Positions 40,284 to 48,477 of a stretch of DNA of 64,000 nt are shown here, in pieces. Both the position numbers and the translations under genes were made by a program. Source of the stretch: Phycisphaerae bacterium (GTDB lineage Bacteria; Planctomycetota; Phycisphaerae; UBA1845; Fen-1342). Position 1 is the stretch's first letter. Every line of letters starts with the position of its first letter. A model generated the notes under the pieces. The model had not been told where the DNA came from, did not search any database, and saw only the letters and a program-made list of their open reading frames with translations. The stretch lies in the NCBI GenBank assembly GCA_030428945.1, contig JAUIEC010000008.1, forward strand, positions 186,001 through 250,000, given 5' to 3'.

Positions 40284-41736
40284 CCCGCGGCTCCGTGGCA
40301 TGTTGCCGTTGCTGATGGCCGTCGCGCTGGCGTTGCCGGCCCAGGCCTGGCAGTCCGCCTCCGGCGGCGATGTCCTGCCTGATGCGCACCTCTCCGAAGC
40401 ACTCGAGTACGTCAACGAAATCCACGACGAAACCCGCCTGTGGTTCGCCCTGCACGGGGCCCGGGGGCTGCTCGAGGAAACCGGCAAACTCCGCGATCCC
40501 GCCGAGTGGGACCGCGCCATCGAAATCGAGGAACAACTCGCCTCCGAGCCCAGCCGCGACAAGCGGGCCGCGATGCGCGTTGCCCGGGCACCGCTGCTCA
40601 AGCAGTTGCGCGCCCGACTGCTGGCGCTCTTCCCGCCGCTGGCGGTGCTCGACAATCCCAACGATGACGGCAGCAAGCTGCTGGTCGTCTGGCGCCCGAC
40701 CCGTGGTCCGCTCTCGATCCTGCGCCGCGACGTCACGCTCGAAGAACAGCGGCCGGAACTCGCCCACGGCTGGCACGAGATCAAGTCCGGGCTGGCCGGC
40801 GACGGCGTGATGATCAAGGACGAGGAACTGATCCGTCCGGGACGCCGCTACGCGTACCGCCTGGTCGGGCCGGGCGGGCAGACCCTGGCCGAGACGCAGC
40901 CCTTCGTCGCGGCCGGCAACCTGCTGAACACGCAGCGGGTCTACTACATGCTGTTCGTGATCCTGATCTGCGTCGGCGTGCTGGTCTACATCCAGATCGC
41001 CAAGAGCGGGCAGGACCTGAAGATCCGCAAGATCGCCGGGCTCGAAGCGGTCGACGACGCCGTCGGCCGGGCGACCGAAATGGGTCGGCCGATCATGTTC
41101 ATCCCCGGCATCCAGGACATGAACGACATTCAGACGGTGGCCGGCATCACGATCCTTTCGCGGGTCGCGAAGGTGGCGGCCGAGCGTGACGCCCAGCTTG
41201 AGGTGCCGACCAGCCGTTCGCTGGTGATGACCGCGGCCCGCGAGACGGTGCACAGCGCGTACCTCGACGTGGGGCGTCCGGATGCCTACGACGAGCGGAA
41301 GATCTACTACACCACCGACGAGCAGTTCGCCTACGTCGCGGCCGTGACCGGGGCGATGGTCCGCGAGAAGCCGGCCGCGTGTTTCTACATGGGTGCCTTC
41401 TTCGCCGAGTCGCTGATCCTGGCGGAGACGGCCAACACGGCGGGGAGCATCCAGATTGCGGGTACGGCGATGCCGGCGCAGTTGCCGTTCTTCGTGGCGG
41501 CCTGCGACTACACGCTGATCGGCGAGGAGTTCTTCGCGGCCTCGGCCTACCTGTCGGGCGAACCGCAGCAGCTTGGCAGCCTGAAGGGGCAGGACATCGG
41601 CAAGGGTGTCGGCCTGGTGCTGATCCTGCTGGGGGCGGCTCTGGCGACGATCGTGGCGGTGACGGGCAGTCACTACAACGCGATCGGGCTGACGTTTGAT
41701 TTCATCAAGAACCAACTGCTCCAGACCGCGGGCTAG
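40276..41736 (+). CDS. DUF6754-like membrane protein
   Basis: The ATG at 40276 overlaps the upstream stop and gives 486 residues with a signal peptide (LLMAVALALPAQA). The first 190 residues are an extracytoplasmic helical domain (HLSEALEYVNEIHDETRLWF...). A membrane helix follows (YYMLFVILICVGVLVYIQIA). Then comes a cytoplasmic domain with very conserved-looking text: RPIMFIPGIQDMNDIQTVAGITILSRVAKVAAE, TSRSLVMTAARETVHSAYLDVGRPDAY, AACFYMGAFFAESLILAETANTAGSIQIAGTAM. A last hydrophobic helix ends it (VGLVLILLGAALATIVAV). This matches my memory of DUF6754; no function is known to me. It probably forms a complex with the three membrane proteins after it. Confidence 0.65.
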   Translation: MGNPRLRGMLPLLMAVALALPAQAWQSASGGDVLPDAHLSEALEYVNEIHDETRLWFALHGARGLLEETGKLRDPAEWDRAIEIEEQLASEPSRDKRAAMRVARAPLLKQLRARLLALFPPLAVLDNPNDDGSKLLVVWRPTRGPLSILRRDVTLEEQRPELAHGWHEIKSGLAGDGVMIKDEELIRPGRRYAYRLVGPGGQTLAETQPFVAAGNLLNTQRVYYMLFVILICVGVLVYIQIAKSGQDLKIRKIAGLEAVDDAVGRATEMGRPIMFIPGIQDMNDIQTVAGITILSRVAKVAAERDAQLEVPTSRSLVMTAARETVHSAYLDVGRPDAYDERKIYYTTDEQFAYVAAVTGAMVREKPAACFYMGAFFAESLILAETANTAGSIQIAGTAMPAQLPFFVAACDYTLIGEEFFAASAYLSGEPQQLGSLKGQDIGKGVGLVLILLGAALATIVAVTGSHYNAIGLTFDFIKNQLLQTAG

Positions 41737-41748
41737 AGGAGGCGGCGG

Positions 41749-42744
41749 GTGAAGCGCACCGTTCCGATTCTGATTACTTTCCTGGCTGGTGTCGTGATGA
41801 CGGTGGCGTACTTCGTCCCGTCGATCGAGGCCATCATGGAAACCGGCGCGATCTGGTTCGACATCCTGGCCGCGATCGCGTTCATCCTCGGTGGCGGCAA
41901 CCTGCTGCGGAGCCACGGGGAGAAGGTCTTCAAGCAGCAGCCCGGCTGGGGCTACAGCGGGATCGCGGTCGTCACGTTCCTGGTGACGCTGGCGCTCGGC
42001 CTGTTCAAGGTCGGCGTGCCGCCGCCCCCGGGACTGTGGACGTCGTCGCCGCTGACCAGCGGCGAGACGGTCGCCCTCGCCCAGCTTGACGTGGCCGTCG
42101 AGCAGGGGACCTCGAAGACGCACGCGCTGTCGGTCACGGTCCGCAAGGCGACGCCCGGCGAAACGCTGCCGGTCCGGATCGACGGAGTCGAGGTCGGCAG
42201 CCTGACGGTCAACGAGTCCGGGCGCGGCGATCTGAAGATCGCGGCGGGTTCGGCCCAGGCGGCGACGCTGGCGAAGGTCGAAGCGGCCCAGACCGGCGCG
42301 ATCCAGATCGGCAGCCTGAGCGGCACGCTGCAGCCTTACACCAGCATCATGGGCGTCTACAACGAAGGCGGGGCCTTCTGGTGGATGTACGAGTACTGGT
42401 TCAAGCCGCTGCAGCAGACGACCTTCGCGATGCTGGCGTTCTACGTCGCCTCGGCCGCCTTCCGGGCGTTCCGGGCCAAGAACATCGAGTCGGTTCTGCT
42501 GCTGGGGACCGCCTTCGTGATCCTGCTGGGGCGGACGTTCATCGGGACCTGGCTGACGGCCGGACTGCCCGATGAGGGCTTCTGGTCGTTCTTCCAGATT
42601 CCCAACCTGACCGGCTGGATCATGTCGGTCTTCAACACGGCCGGCAACCGCGCGATCGCGATCGGCATCGCGCTGGGGATTGCGTCGACGTCGCTGAAGG
42701 TGATCTTTGGCATTGATCGGTCCTATCTCGGTTCGAGTGAGTAG
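41749..42744 (+). CDS. Membrane protein of the DUF6754 operon (331 aa)
   Basis: GTG start with GAGGAGG upstream, 12 bases after the previous stop. It has about six or seven hydrophobic helices: three near the start (ITFLAGVVMTVAYFV, FDILAAIAFILGGGN, GIAVVTFLVTLALGLF), a soluble loop of about 110 residues (SGETVALAQLDVAVEQGTSKTHALSV, ...GEVGSLTVNES...) and three or four more after residue 200 (MLAFYVASAAFRAF, VLLLGTAFVILLGRTF, AIAIGIALGIASTSLKVI). The loop is beta-rich and could face the periplasm. I do not recognise the family. It is bracketed by genes a few bases away and must act with them. Confidence 0.6.
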   Translation: MKRTVPILITFLAGVVMTVAYFVPSIEAIMETGAIWFDILAAIAFILGGGNLLRSHGEKVFKQQPGWGYSGIAVVTFLVTLALGLFKVGVPPPPGLWTSSPLTSGETVALAQLDVAVEQGTSKTHALSVTVRKATPGETLPVRIDGVEVGSLTVNESGRGDLKIAAGSAQAATLAKVEAAQTGAIQIGSLSGTLQPYTSIMGVYNEGGAFWWMYEYWFKPLQQTTFAMLAFYVASAAFRAFRAKNIESVLLLGTAFVILLGRTFIGTWLTAGLPDEGFWSFFQIPNLTGWIMSVFNTAGNRAIAIGIALGIASTSLKVIFGIDRSYLGSSE

Positions 42745-42753
42745 GGGTAAGGC

Positions 42754-43632
42754 GTGACTGAGCTTCTGGTCAATCTGGATCGCCGCTGGATCTTTCTGCT
42801 GATGGCGATCGCGGTGATGATCCCGGTCGTGCTGCGGAAGGAATTCCCGGAGTATCCTTCGCCGCTGGTGCAGGCCGTCTTCGACAAGGTCGAGAGCCTG
42901 CCGCCCGGGGCGCGGGTCCTGATGCCGATGGACTACGATCCCGGCAGCGAACCCGAACTGCAGCCGATGGCCAACGCCCTGACCTGGCACTGCGCCACCA
43001 AGGGCGTCAAGATCTACTACCTGGCACTCTGGCCGGTCGGCCAGCAGATGATCGACAATACGATCGCCAAGGTCCTGACGGCCGACTTCCCTAGCTACCA
43101 GTACGGCAAGGATTACGTCAACCTGGGCTTCAAGCCGGGGAACGAGGGCGTCATCAAGGTGGTCGCCTCGAACCTGCGTGAGCTGTACACGACCGACGCG
43201 ACCGGTCGCAGCCTGAGCGAATTCGAAATGACCGCCGACCTGACCGACATCCGCAGCATGGACCTGATCCTGAACGTCTCGGCCGGCTACCCGGGGACGA
43301 AGGAGTGGGTCCAGTACGCGGCCACGCCGCTGGGGATTCCGATCGCCGGCGGCTGCACCGGGGTGCAGGCGCCGCTGCTGTACCCGTACATTCCGAACCA
43401 GTTGTTCGGCCTGCTGGGGGCGATCAAGGGGGCGGCCGAGTACGAGGCGGCCCTGAAGGAGAAGTACCCGGACTACGGCACGCTGGTGAATGACAAGGGC
43501 GAGCGGGTCCGTGATCCGAAGTACACCAAGGGGATCGAACGCATGGGCCCGCAGTTGATCGCGCACTGCCTGATCATGGCGCTGATCGTGCTCGGCAACG
43601 TGATCATGTGGCGACGGGGAGGCGCGGCGTGA
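42754..43632 (+). CDS. Single-anchor protein of the DUF6754 operon (292 aa)
   Basis: GTG start nine bases after the previous stop. An N-terminal hydrophobic helix (WIFLLMAIAVMIPVVL) anchors a soluble domain with LPPGARVLMPMDYDPGSEPELQPMANAL, VKIYYLALWPVGQQMIDNTI, DYVNLGFKPGNEGVIKVVASNLRELY, DLILNVSAGYPGTKEWVQYA and GCTGVQAPLLYPYIP, an alpha/beta fold resembling a Rossmann or periplasmic-binding layout. A C-terminal helix (LIAHCLIMALIVLGNVIMW) re-enters the membrane. Its TGA overlaps the GTG of the next gene (GTGA), showing coupling. No known family is recognised, but sequence motifs look conserved rather than random. Confidence 0.6.
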   Translation: MTELLVNLDRRWIFLLMAIAVMIPVVLRKEFPEYPSPLVQAVFDKVESLPPGARVLMPMDYDPGSEPELQPMANALTWHCATKGVKIYYLALWPVGQQMIDNTIAKVLTADFPSYQYGKDYVNLGFKPGNEGVIKVVASNLRELYTTDATGRSLSEFEMTADLTDIRSMDLILNVSAGYPGTKEWVQYAATPLGIPIAGGCTGVQAPLLYPYIPNQLFGLLGAIKGAAEYEAALKEKYPDYGTLVNDKGERVRDPKYTKGIERMGPQLIAHCLIMALIVLGNVIMWRRGGAA

Positions 43633-44660
43633 AGCGTGACAACCTGATCATCCTGATCGTGCTGGCGGTGCTGGCGATCCTCGTGTCGGTCAAGCACTAC
43701 CAGACCGGCACCACGACCGGGCAGCACTACGTGCAGTACCGGCTCGACAACAAGGTCCTCAAGCTGAACGAGACCGAATACAAGACCGCCGTTCAGGGCA
43801 TCAAGACCGACGAGAGCCTGACCGAAGCCCAGCGGCAGGACCTGCTCGGCCGCCTGCAGTACAGCCCGCTGCGAACCGTGGGGCTCTGGATCGGAGCCTT
43901 CCTGACGCTGGCGACCTTCTCGTTCCTGTACAAGGACAACCCGTTCTACAAGATCGCCGAGCACGCCTTCGTCGGCGTCTCGGCCGCCTACTGGATGGTG
44001 GTGGCCTACTGGACGACGGTCGTGCCGAACGTGTTCGGCAAGCTGCTGCCGTACTCGGTCAAGTTCTCGATGGTCCCCGGGCTCGACCTGGACGAGATCG
44101 TCGCGACGCTCGGCTCGCGATCGTGGATGCAGGGCCTGATCGATTACGAGGCCGCCCAGGGCGACGGCCTGACCGCCACGACCATGCAGTTGATGGATGT
44201 CTGGTACATCTTCCCGCTGATCATGGGCATCATGCTGCTCTGGCGGCTCGCGCCGACCGGGGCCTGGATCGCCCGCTGGCCGCTGGCGTTCATTCTCGGG
44301 ACGACGGCCGGCATCCGGCTGAACGGCTACCTCGAGTCGGACTTCGTCAAGCAGATCCAGAGCACGCTGCTGCCGCTGATCGCGTTCGAACGCGACGCGG
44401 CCGGGGCGATCGACTACGGGATGACCTTCTACAGTTCGATGAACAACATCCTGCTGATCATCGGGGTCGCCTGCGGGATCGTGTATTTCTTCTTCTCGCT
44501 GGAACACAAGGGACTGGTCGGGAAGGCATCGCGGATCGGCATCTGGGTGCTGATGATCACCTTCGGGGCCGGTTTCGGCTACACCGTGATGGGCCGCATC
44601 GCGCTGCTGGTCGGACGATTCGAGTTTCTCGTGCAGGACTGGCTGCACGTAGCCGGGTAA
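43629..44660 (+). CDS. Membrane protein ending the DUF6754 operon (343 aa)
   Basis: GTG at 43629, inside the previous stop. An N-terminal helix (IILIVLAVLAILVSV) is followed by a soluble segment rich in K, E and N, then about six helices: VGLWIGAFLTLATFSFLY, HAFVGVSAAYWMVVAYWTTVV, VWYIFPLIMGIMLLWRLAP, WPLAFILGTTAGIRLNG, NNILLIIGVACGIVYFFF and IGIWVLMITFGAGFGYTVMGRIALL. Transporter-like polar residues (DVWYIFP, NNIL, GYTVMG) lie inside the helices. It is the last member of the packed unit; the gap of 138 bases behind it carries a promoter for the next gene. Function unknown. Confidence 0.62.
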   Translation: MKRDNLIILIVLAVLAILVSVKHYQTGTTTGQHYVQYRLDNKVLKLNETEYKTAVQGIKTDESLTEAQRQDLLGRLQYSPLRTVGLWIGAFLTLATFSFLYKDNPFYKIAEHAFVGVSAAYWMVVAYWTTVVPNVFGKLLPYSVKFSMVPGLDLDEIVATLGSRSWMQGLIDYEAAQGDGLTATTMQLMDVWYIFPLIMGIMLLWRLAPTGAWIARWPLAFILGTTAGIRLNGYLESDFVKQIQSTLLPLIAFERDAAGAIDYGMTFYSSMNNILLIIGVACGIVYFFFSLEHKGLVGKASRIGIWVLMITFGAGFGYTVMGRIALLVGRFEFLVQDWLHVAG

Positions 44661-44700
44661 GTCGGCCGCCACAGGGTGCGCCAGCTTACCCGACGTTCGT

Positions 44701-44728
44701 TTGACGGGTTGCGCCGGGGCGCTATAAT
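44701..44728 (+). promoter_or_regulatory. Sigma70-type promoter of the HEAT-repeat gene
   Basis: TTGACG (44701-44706) and a perfect TATAAT (44723-44728) with a 16-base spacer. Transcription would begin near 44735, 64 bases before the ATG. This is the best promoter in the window. Confidence 0.65.
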
Positions 44729-44751
44729 CCCGGCCTGAGTGACCTGCCGTT

Positions 44752-44775
44752 GGCCGGACGACGCCGGCCCGTTTT
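44752..44775 (+). promoter_or_regulatory. Leader hairpin with T-run, possible attenuator
   Basis: GGCCGG (44752-44757) pairs with CCGGCC (44764-44769) and is followed by CGTTTT, lying between the promoter at 44701 and the start at 44799. In the leader such a structure could act as a conditional terminator; the stem is only six pairs. Confidence 0.35.
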
Positions 44776-44798
44776 GAAGCATCCGAGGGAGGCCGTAC

Positions 44799-47249
44799 AT
44801 GCACGCCGAGCGTCGGCTGGGTTCTATTGCGTGGATCTGGATTGCCGCTCTGGCGTTCAGCACCACGCCGCCAGGCTGGGCCCAGTCCAGCGAGCAGGGC
44901 TTTGTCAGCGGAGCCGCCAGCCGGGCCTGGGATGCCTGGACCCGGGCGATGGCCGCACTGATCGAACGCGACAACGACGCCGCCGAGGCCGCCTTCGGCG
45001 ACCTGATGGCCGCCGAGCCGAGCCCCCTGCGACTGGCCATGTTCGTCGAACGAACCGTCTCCCGCGGCAACCTCGCCGGGGGCGTGCTGCTGCTTGAACA
45101 GGACGCCGAAAACGAATCGCTCGGAGAGGCCGGACAGGCCGTCGCCGAAGCCCTGACGATCGGGCGCGAGCAACTCAACGAAGCCGACGACGGCTGGTAC
45201 TTCGCTTCGATCGGGCAGTTCCCGATCGCCCGGGCCAACTTCGAGGCCCTGCTGGACCAGGACCCCGACCCGGCCGCGCTGCTCGAGTTCGCCGACCGGG
45301 ATCGTCGCCGACACGAGATTCTCGTTCGCCTGACCGATCACCCGGTGATGGGGGACACCGTCGCCCGCGTGCTCGGGCACCTGGCGCTCGGCGAGCGCGT
45401 CGTCAAGGCCGACCCGCTCCGCATCAAGCAGAACATCGGCCGCCTGGTCGGGCCGCCGCGCGGTTTCGACAACGCCGTCGCCGCGTTGGCCGATTCGGGC
45501 GAGTACGCGGTTCCGTTCCTGCTCGAGGTCCTGCGGGACACCTCGCAGAGCGATTTCGTGCAGCCCGTGCTGCGGACCATGCCGAAACTCGGCCGCGGGG
45601 CCCTGAACCCGCTGGTGCACGCCCTGCAGATCAAGGACCAGGTCGTACAGCGATACGTGATCTACTCGCTCGGCGAGATCGGCTACGCCCAGGCGATTCC
45701 CTACCTGCTCAAGCTGCGGAACAGCGACGGCGTCGCGACCGAGGTCAAGACCGCCGTCTCGGACGCCCTGCGGAAGATCGCTTCGGGCGGCAGCGTCGCG
45801 ACCAACGCCAGCGCCGCCGACGCCTTCTTCGCCCTGGCCCAGGCCTACTACGACGGGGCCGAGTCCCTGGCCGCCGATCCGACGGTCGACTTCGCCAACA
45901 TCTGGTACTGGAACGAGGGACTGCTCGAGAACATCGAGGTCCCGACCCCGATCTTCGACGAGATCATGGCGATGCGCTGCTGCGAGGAAGCCCTGCGACT
46001 GCAGCCCGACTCCAAGCAGGCCCTCGCCCTCTGGCTGGCCGCCAACTTCCGCCGCGAAGCGCAGCTTCCGATGGACGCCGCCGACCTGACCCGGCCCGAG
46101 TCCTACCCGACCGCCGAATACTTCGCCCAGTCGGCCGGCGCCGAGTACTGCCAGCTTGCCCTCGCCCGGGCCCTGAAGGACGGCGACGCGGCCGTCGCCC
46201 TCGGCGCGATCGGCGCGCTCCGCAGCACGGCCGGAACGGCCAGCCTGCTCGGCGGCCCCGGTGGCAGCCCGCTGGCCAACGCCCTTTCGTTCCCGAACAA
46301 GATGGTCCGGATCCAGGCCGCCCTGACGCTGGGCGCCGCCCGGCCGGCCGACACTTTCCCGAACAGCCAGAACCTGCTGCCGGTCCTGGCCGAGGCCCTG
46401 CAGGCCTACGGCGGGACGAGCCGGGCCCTGGTGGTCGACAGCGACCAGGCCACCACGAACGAACTGTCGGCCACCCTGCAGGGGATCGGCTTCGACGTGA
46501 TCCAGGCCAACACGCTGTTCGACGGCATGCAGAAGGTCCGCAACGAGACGGCCGGGATCAACCTGATCGTGCTCGCCTCGGACGTCGGCACGCCGTACCT
46601 GGAGGGTTCGCTGGCGCAGCTTGCGTCCGAGTTCACCTTCGCGTCGGTTCCGGTGCTGATCGCCGAGAAGCCCGGCGATCGCGAGCGGGTCGACAAGGCC
46701 AGCCGCCACAAGAAGGGCATCGGCGTCGTCACGCCCGGCGTCGCCGGCGACGGGCTCGAACGGGCCATTCGCTCGGTCTCGGCCTCGATCGGTGCGACCA
46801 CGCTGACACCTGATGCCGGACGCGGGATCGCCATGCAGGCGGCCGACGTGCTGACCTCGCTGGCGGCGACCCGCAACGCGGCCTTCAGTCCGACGCTGGT
46901 CGAGCAGGCCCTGCTGACGGTCTTCGAGGCCGACGATGCCGAACTGAAGGGGGCGGTGGCCCAGGTGCTGGCCTACCTGCCGTCGAAGGAGGCCCAGGCG
47001 GCGCTCGCGGATGTCTGCCTGAACGAGGACGCCGACCAGGACCTGCGGGTCCGCATGTTCGCGGCGCTGGCCCTGGCGGGTCGCAGTCATGGCAACCTGC
47101 TGGACCAGGGTGATGTGGAGCGGCTGATCACGATTGCGGAAGGTGCCGGCAACATGACGATCCGCGCGGCGGCTTCGGAGGCTCTCGGGGCCCTGAACCT
47201 GTCCAGCAACCCCGCCAGCGCCATCATTCGCAACCAGTACCGGGGGTAA
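44799..47249 (+). CDS. Secreted HEAT-repeat protein with embedded receiver-like domain
   Basis: GAGGGAGG precedes the ATG; 816 residues with a signal peptide (IAWIWIAALAFS...GWAQ). HEAT/ARM-type helical repeats run through residues 170-330 and 450-530, for example VPFLLEVLRDTSQSDFVQPVLR, ALNPLVHALQIKDQVVQRYV and QAIPYLLKLRNSDGVATEVK, and again at 680-800. Between them, residues 542-662 read as a CheY-like receiver fold (RALVVDSDQATTNELSATLQ, INLIVLASDVGTP, VPVLIAE). The acidic pair is present, but the phosphate-accepting Asp falls on Ala593 or shifts to Asp595 and the usual Lys is not obvious. It is probably a non-phosphorylated scaffold of the envelope. It follows the DUF6754 operon and shares its orientation. 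Confidence 0.75.
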   Translation: MHAERRLGSIAWIWIAALAFSTTPPGWAQSSEQGFVSGAASRAWDAWTRAMAALIERDNDAAEAAFGDLMAAEPSPLRLAMFVERTVSRGNLAGGVLLLEQDAENESLGEAGQAVAEALTIGREQLNEADDGWYFASIGQFPIARANFEALLDQDPDPAALLEFADRDRRRHEILVRLTDHPVMGDTVARVLGHLALGERVVKADPLRIKQNIGRLVGPPRGFDNAVAALADSGEYAVPFLLEVLRDTSQSDFVQPVLRTMPKLGRGALNPLVHALQIKDQVVQRYVIYSLGEIGYAQAIPYLLKLRNSDGVATEVKTAVSDALRKIASGGSVATNASAADAFFALAQAYYDGAESLAADPTVDFANIWYWNEGLLENIEVPTPIFDEIMAMRCCEEALRLQPDSKQALALWLAANFRREAQLPMDAADLTRPESYPTAEYFAQSAGAEYCQLALARALKDGDAAVALGAIGALRSTAGTASLLGGPGGSPLANALSFPNKMVRIQAALTLGAARPADTFPNSQNLLPVLAEALQAYGGTSRALVVDSDQATTNELSATLQGIGFDVIQANTLFDGMQKVRNETAGINLIVLASDVGTPYLEGSLAQLASEFTFASVPVLIAEKPGDRERVDKASRHKKGIGVVTPGVAGDGLERAIRSVSASIGATTLTPDAGRGIAMQAADVLTSLAATRNAAFSPTLVEQALLTVFEADDAELKGAVAQVLAYLPSKEAQAALADVCLNEDADQDLRVRMFAALALAGRSHGNLLDQGDVERLITIAEGAGNMTIRAAASEALGALNLSSNPASAIIRNQYRG

Positions 47250-47257
47250 ACAGGCTG

Positions 47258-47950
47258 ATGCGCTGGCTTCTTGCTGTATTGCTGCTCCCCGCCACGCTGG
47301 CCATCGGCCAGGTGGTCGACGGTCCCGTCGGGACCGGCCCGGAGCCGACCCCGCTGCCGACCGCGTGGGAACTCGAATTCCGCTACCGCAACCTGCAGCG
47401 GATCGACATCCTGACCGGCAACCAGCGGCAGTCCTACTGGTACATGATCTACACGGTCTCCAATCCCAGCCCGAACACCCTGCGGTTCTACCCGCGGCTC
47501 GAACTGGTCACCGAGCGACTCGATGTCGTGCCGTCGGATGTCGGCATTCCGCCGGCCGTCTACCAGGCCATCCGTGAGCAGCACCGCCTGACGCACCCGT
47601 ACTTCGTGCATCCGACCAAGGCCGCCGGTGCGATTCGAACCGGACGGGACAACGCGATCGACTCGGTCGCCGTCTGGCATGAATCCGCGCTGCGGACCTC
47701 GTCGTTCACGATCTACGTCGGCGGTCTGAGTGGCGAGGCCCGTCTCGTGCGGAACCCGGCCTACGACCCCGACGCCCCCGAAAAGGTCAGCCTGCCCGGC
47801 CCCTTCGGCACGCCCCGCGAGGTGACCGTCAACCCGCGGGCCTTCACGCTGCGGAAGACCCTGGCGCTCAGCTATCGCCTGGCCGGATCGGGCAATGCCC
47901 GCCCCTGGACCGACCCCGAGCCGGTCCGGGTCGACTGGATCATGCGGTAG
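47258..47950 (+). CDS. Secreted protein of unknown function
   Basis: ATG eight bases after the HEAT gene stop; 230 residues with a signal peptide ([15 protein letters not shown]). The mature part is beta-rich: [70 protein letters not shown]. It looks like a single immunoglobulin-like or jelly-roll domain, with the YxVxNPSPxxLxF strand pair resembling the conserved opening of intracellular or cell-surface adhesion modules. No enzyme signature is seen. Tight spacing to the HEAT protein gene suggests a common function at the envelope. Confidence 0.6.
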   Translation: MRWLLAVLLLPATLAIGQVVDGPVGTGPEPTPLPTAWELEFRYRNLQRIDILTGNQRQSYWYMIYTVSNPSPNTLRFYPRLELVTERLDVVPSDVGIPPAVYQAIREQHRLTHPYFVHPTKAAGAIRTGRDNAIDSVAVWHESALRTSSFTIYVGGLSGEARLVRNPAYDPDAPEKVSLPGPFGTPREVTVNPRAFTLRKTLALSYRLAGSGNARPWTDPEPVRVDWIMR

Positions 47951-47957
47951 CAGCCCC

Positions 47958-47987
47958 TTGCCGGACCGGCCCCCTCGGGTCTATACT
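47958..47987 (+). promoter_or_regulatory. Promoter of rpmA
   Basis: TTGCCG (47958-47963) and TATACT (47982-47987) with an 18-base spacer, 51 bases before the rpmA start codon. Confidence 0.5.
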
Positions 47988-48038
47988 GCCCGGCTCGGAC
48001 AATCGACTGGACCCCGGAAGGCAGCGAAGGACCTCGTC

Positions 48039-48290
48039 ATGGCACATAAGAAGGGACAGGGCTCGACCCGCAACGGTCGCGACAGCAATCCGCAGTTCCG
48101 CGGCATCAAGCTCGGCGGCGGACAGACCGCCAAGGTCGGCTCGATCATCGTTCGCCAGTGCGGCACCCGCTTCAAGCCCGGCCACAACGTCGGCCGCGGC
48201 CGCGACGACACGCTTTTCGCCCTGGTCCCGGGCCAGGTGCAGTTCCGCGGCCGGATGGTCAGCGTGGTCGAGGGCGACAACGGCAACTGA
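48039..48290 (+). CDS. rpmA: 50S ribosomal protein L27
   Basis: Large-subunit ribosomal protein, 83 residues, near the peptidyl-transferase centre. [20 protein letters not shown] is the canonical L27 N-terminus, with GSTRNGRDS and the following LGVKxxxG-like and GQxxxxGxIIVRQxGTRFxPGxNV motifs, here RGIKLGGGQ and [18 protein letters not shown]. In most bacteria rplU (L21) precedes it; no rplU is present, and instead it has its own promoter and a terminator 33 bases after the stop. It is therefore a single-gene unit. Confidence 0.97.
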   Translation: MAHKKGQGSTRNGRDSNPQFRGIKLGGGQTAKVGSIIVRQCGTRFKPGHNVGRGRDDTLFALVPGQVQFRGRMVSVVEGDNGN

Positions 48291-48322
48291 CCGGTCCGTT
48301 ACAGCGGGCATTGAGAACCATC

Positions 48323-48360
48323 AGGCGGCATTCGGGACTCCCGGGTGCCGCCTTTGCTTT
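48323..48360 (+). terminator. Terminator of rpmA
   Basis: AGGCGGCA (48323-48330) pairs with TGCCGCCT (48346-48353) around a 15-base loop, followed by TTGCTTT. It begins 33 bases after the stop. Confidence 0.75.
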
Positions 48361-48477
48361 GCGCGCAGCGTGTGTTTTCGGACCCTGGCGGAGATTTTCG
48401 GAAAAGGAGCGATTCGCCGGTCCGCCGGCCGGTCCCGGGCGTGGAAACGGTGGGAAACGACACAAAGGAGACCCACC

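Noticed and set aside
40129..47090. Two very long minus-strand ORFs (1,145 and 1,205 residues) opposite the DUF6754 operon and HEAT gene
   Set aside because: Arg/Gln/Gly/Asp-rich text with no ribosome-binding sites or domains; the plus-strand genes are coupled and well formed.
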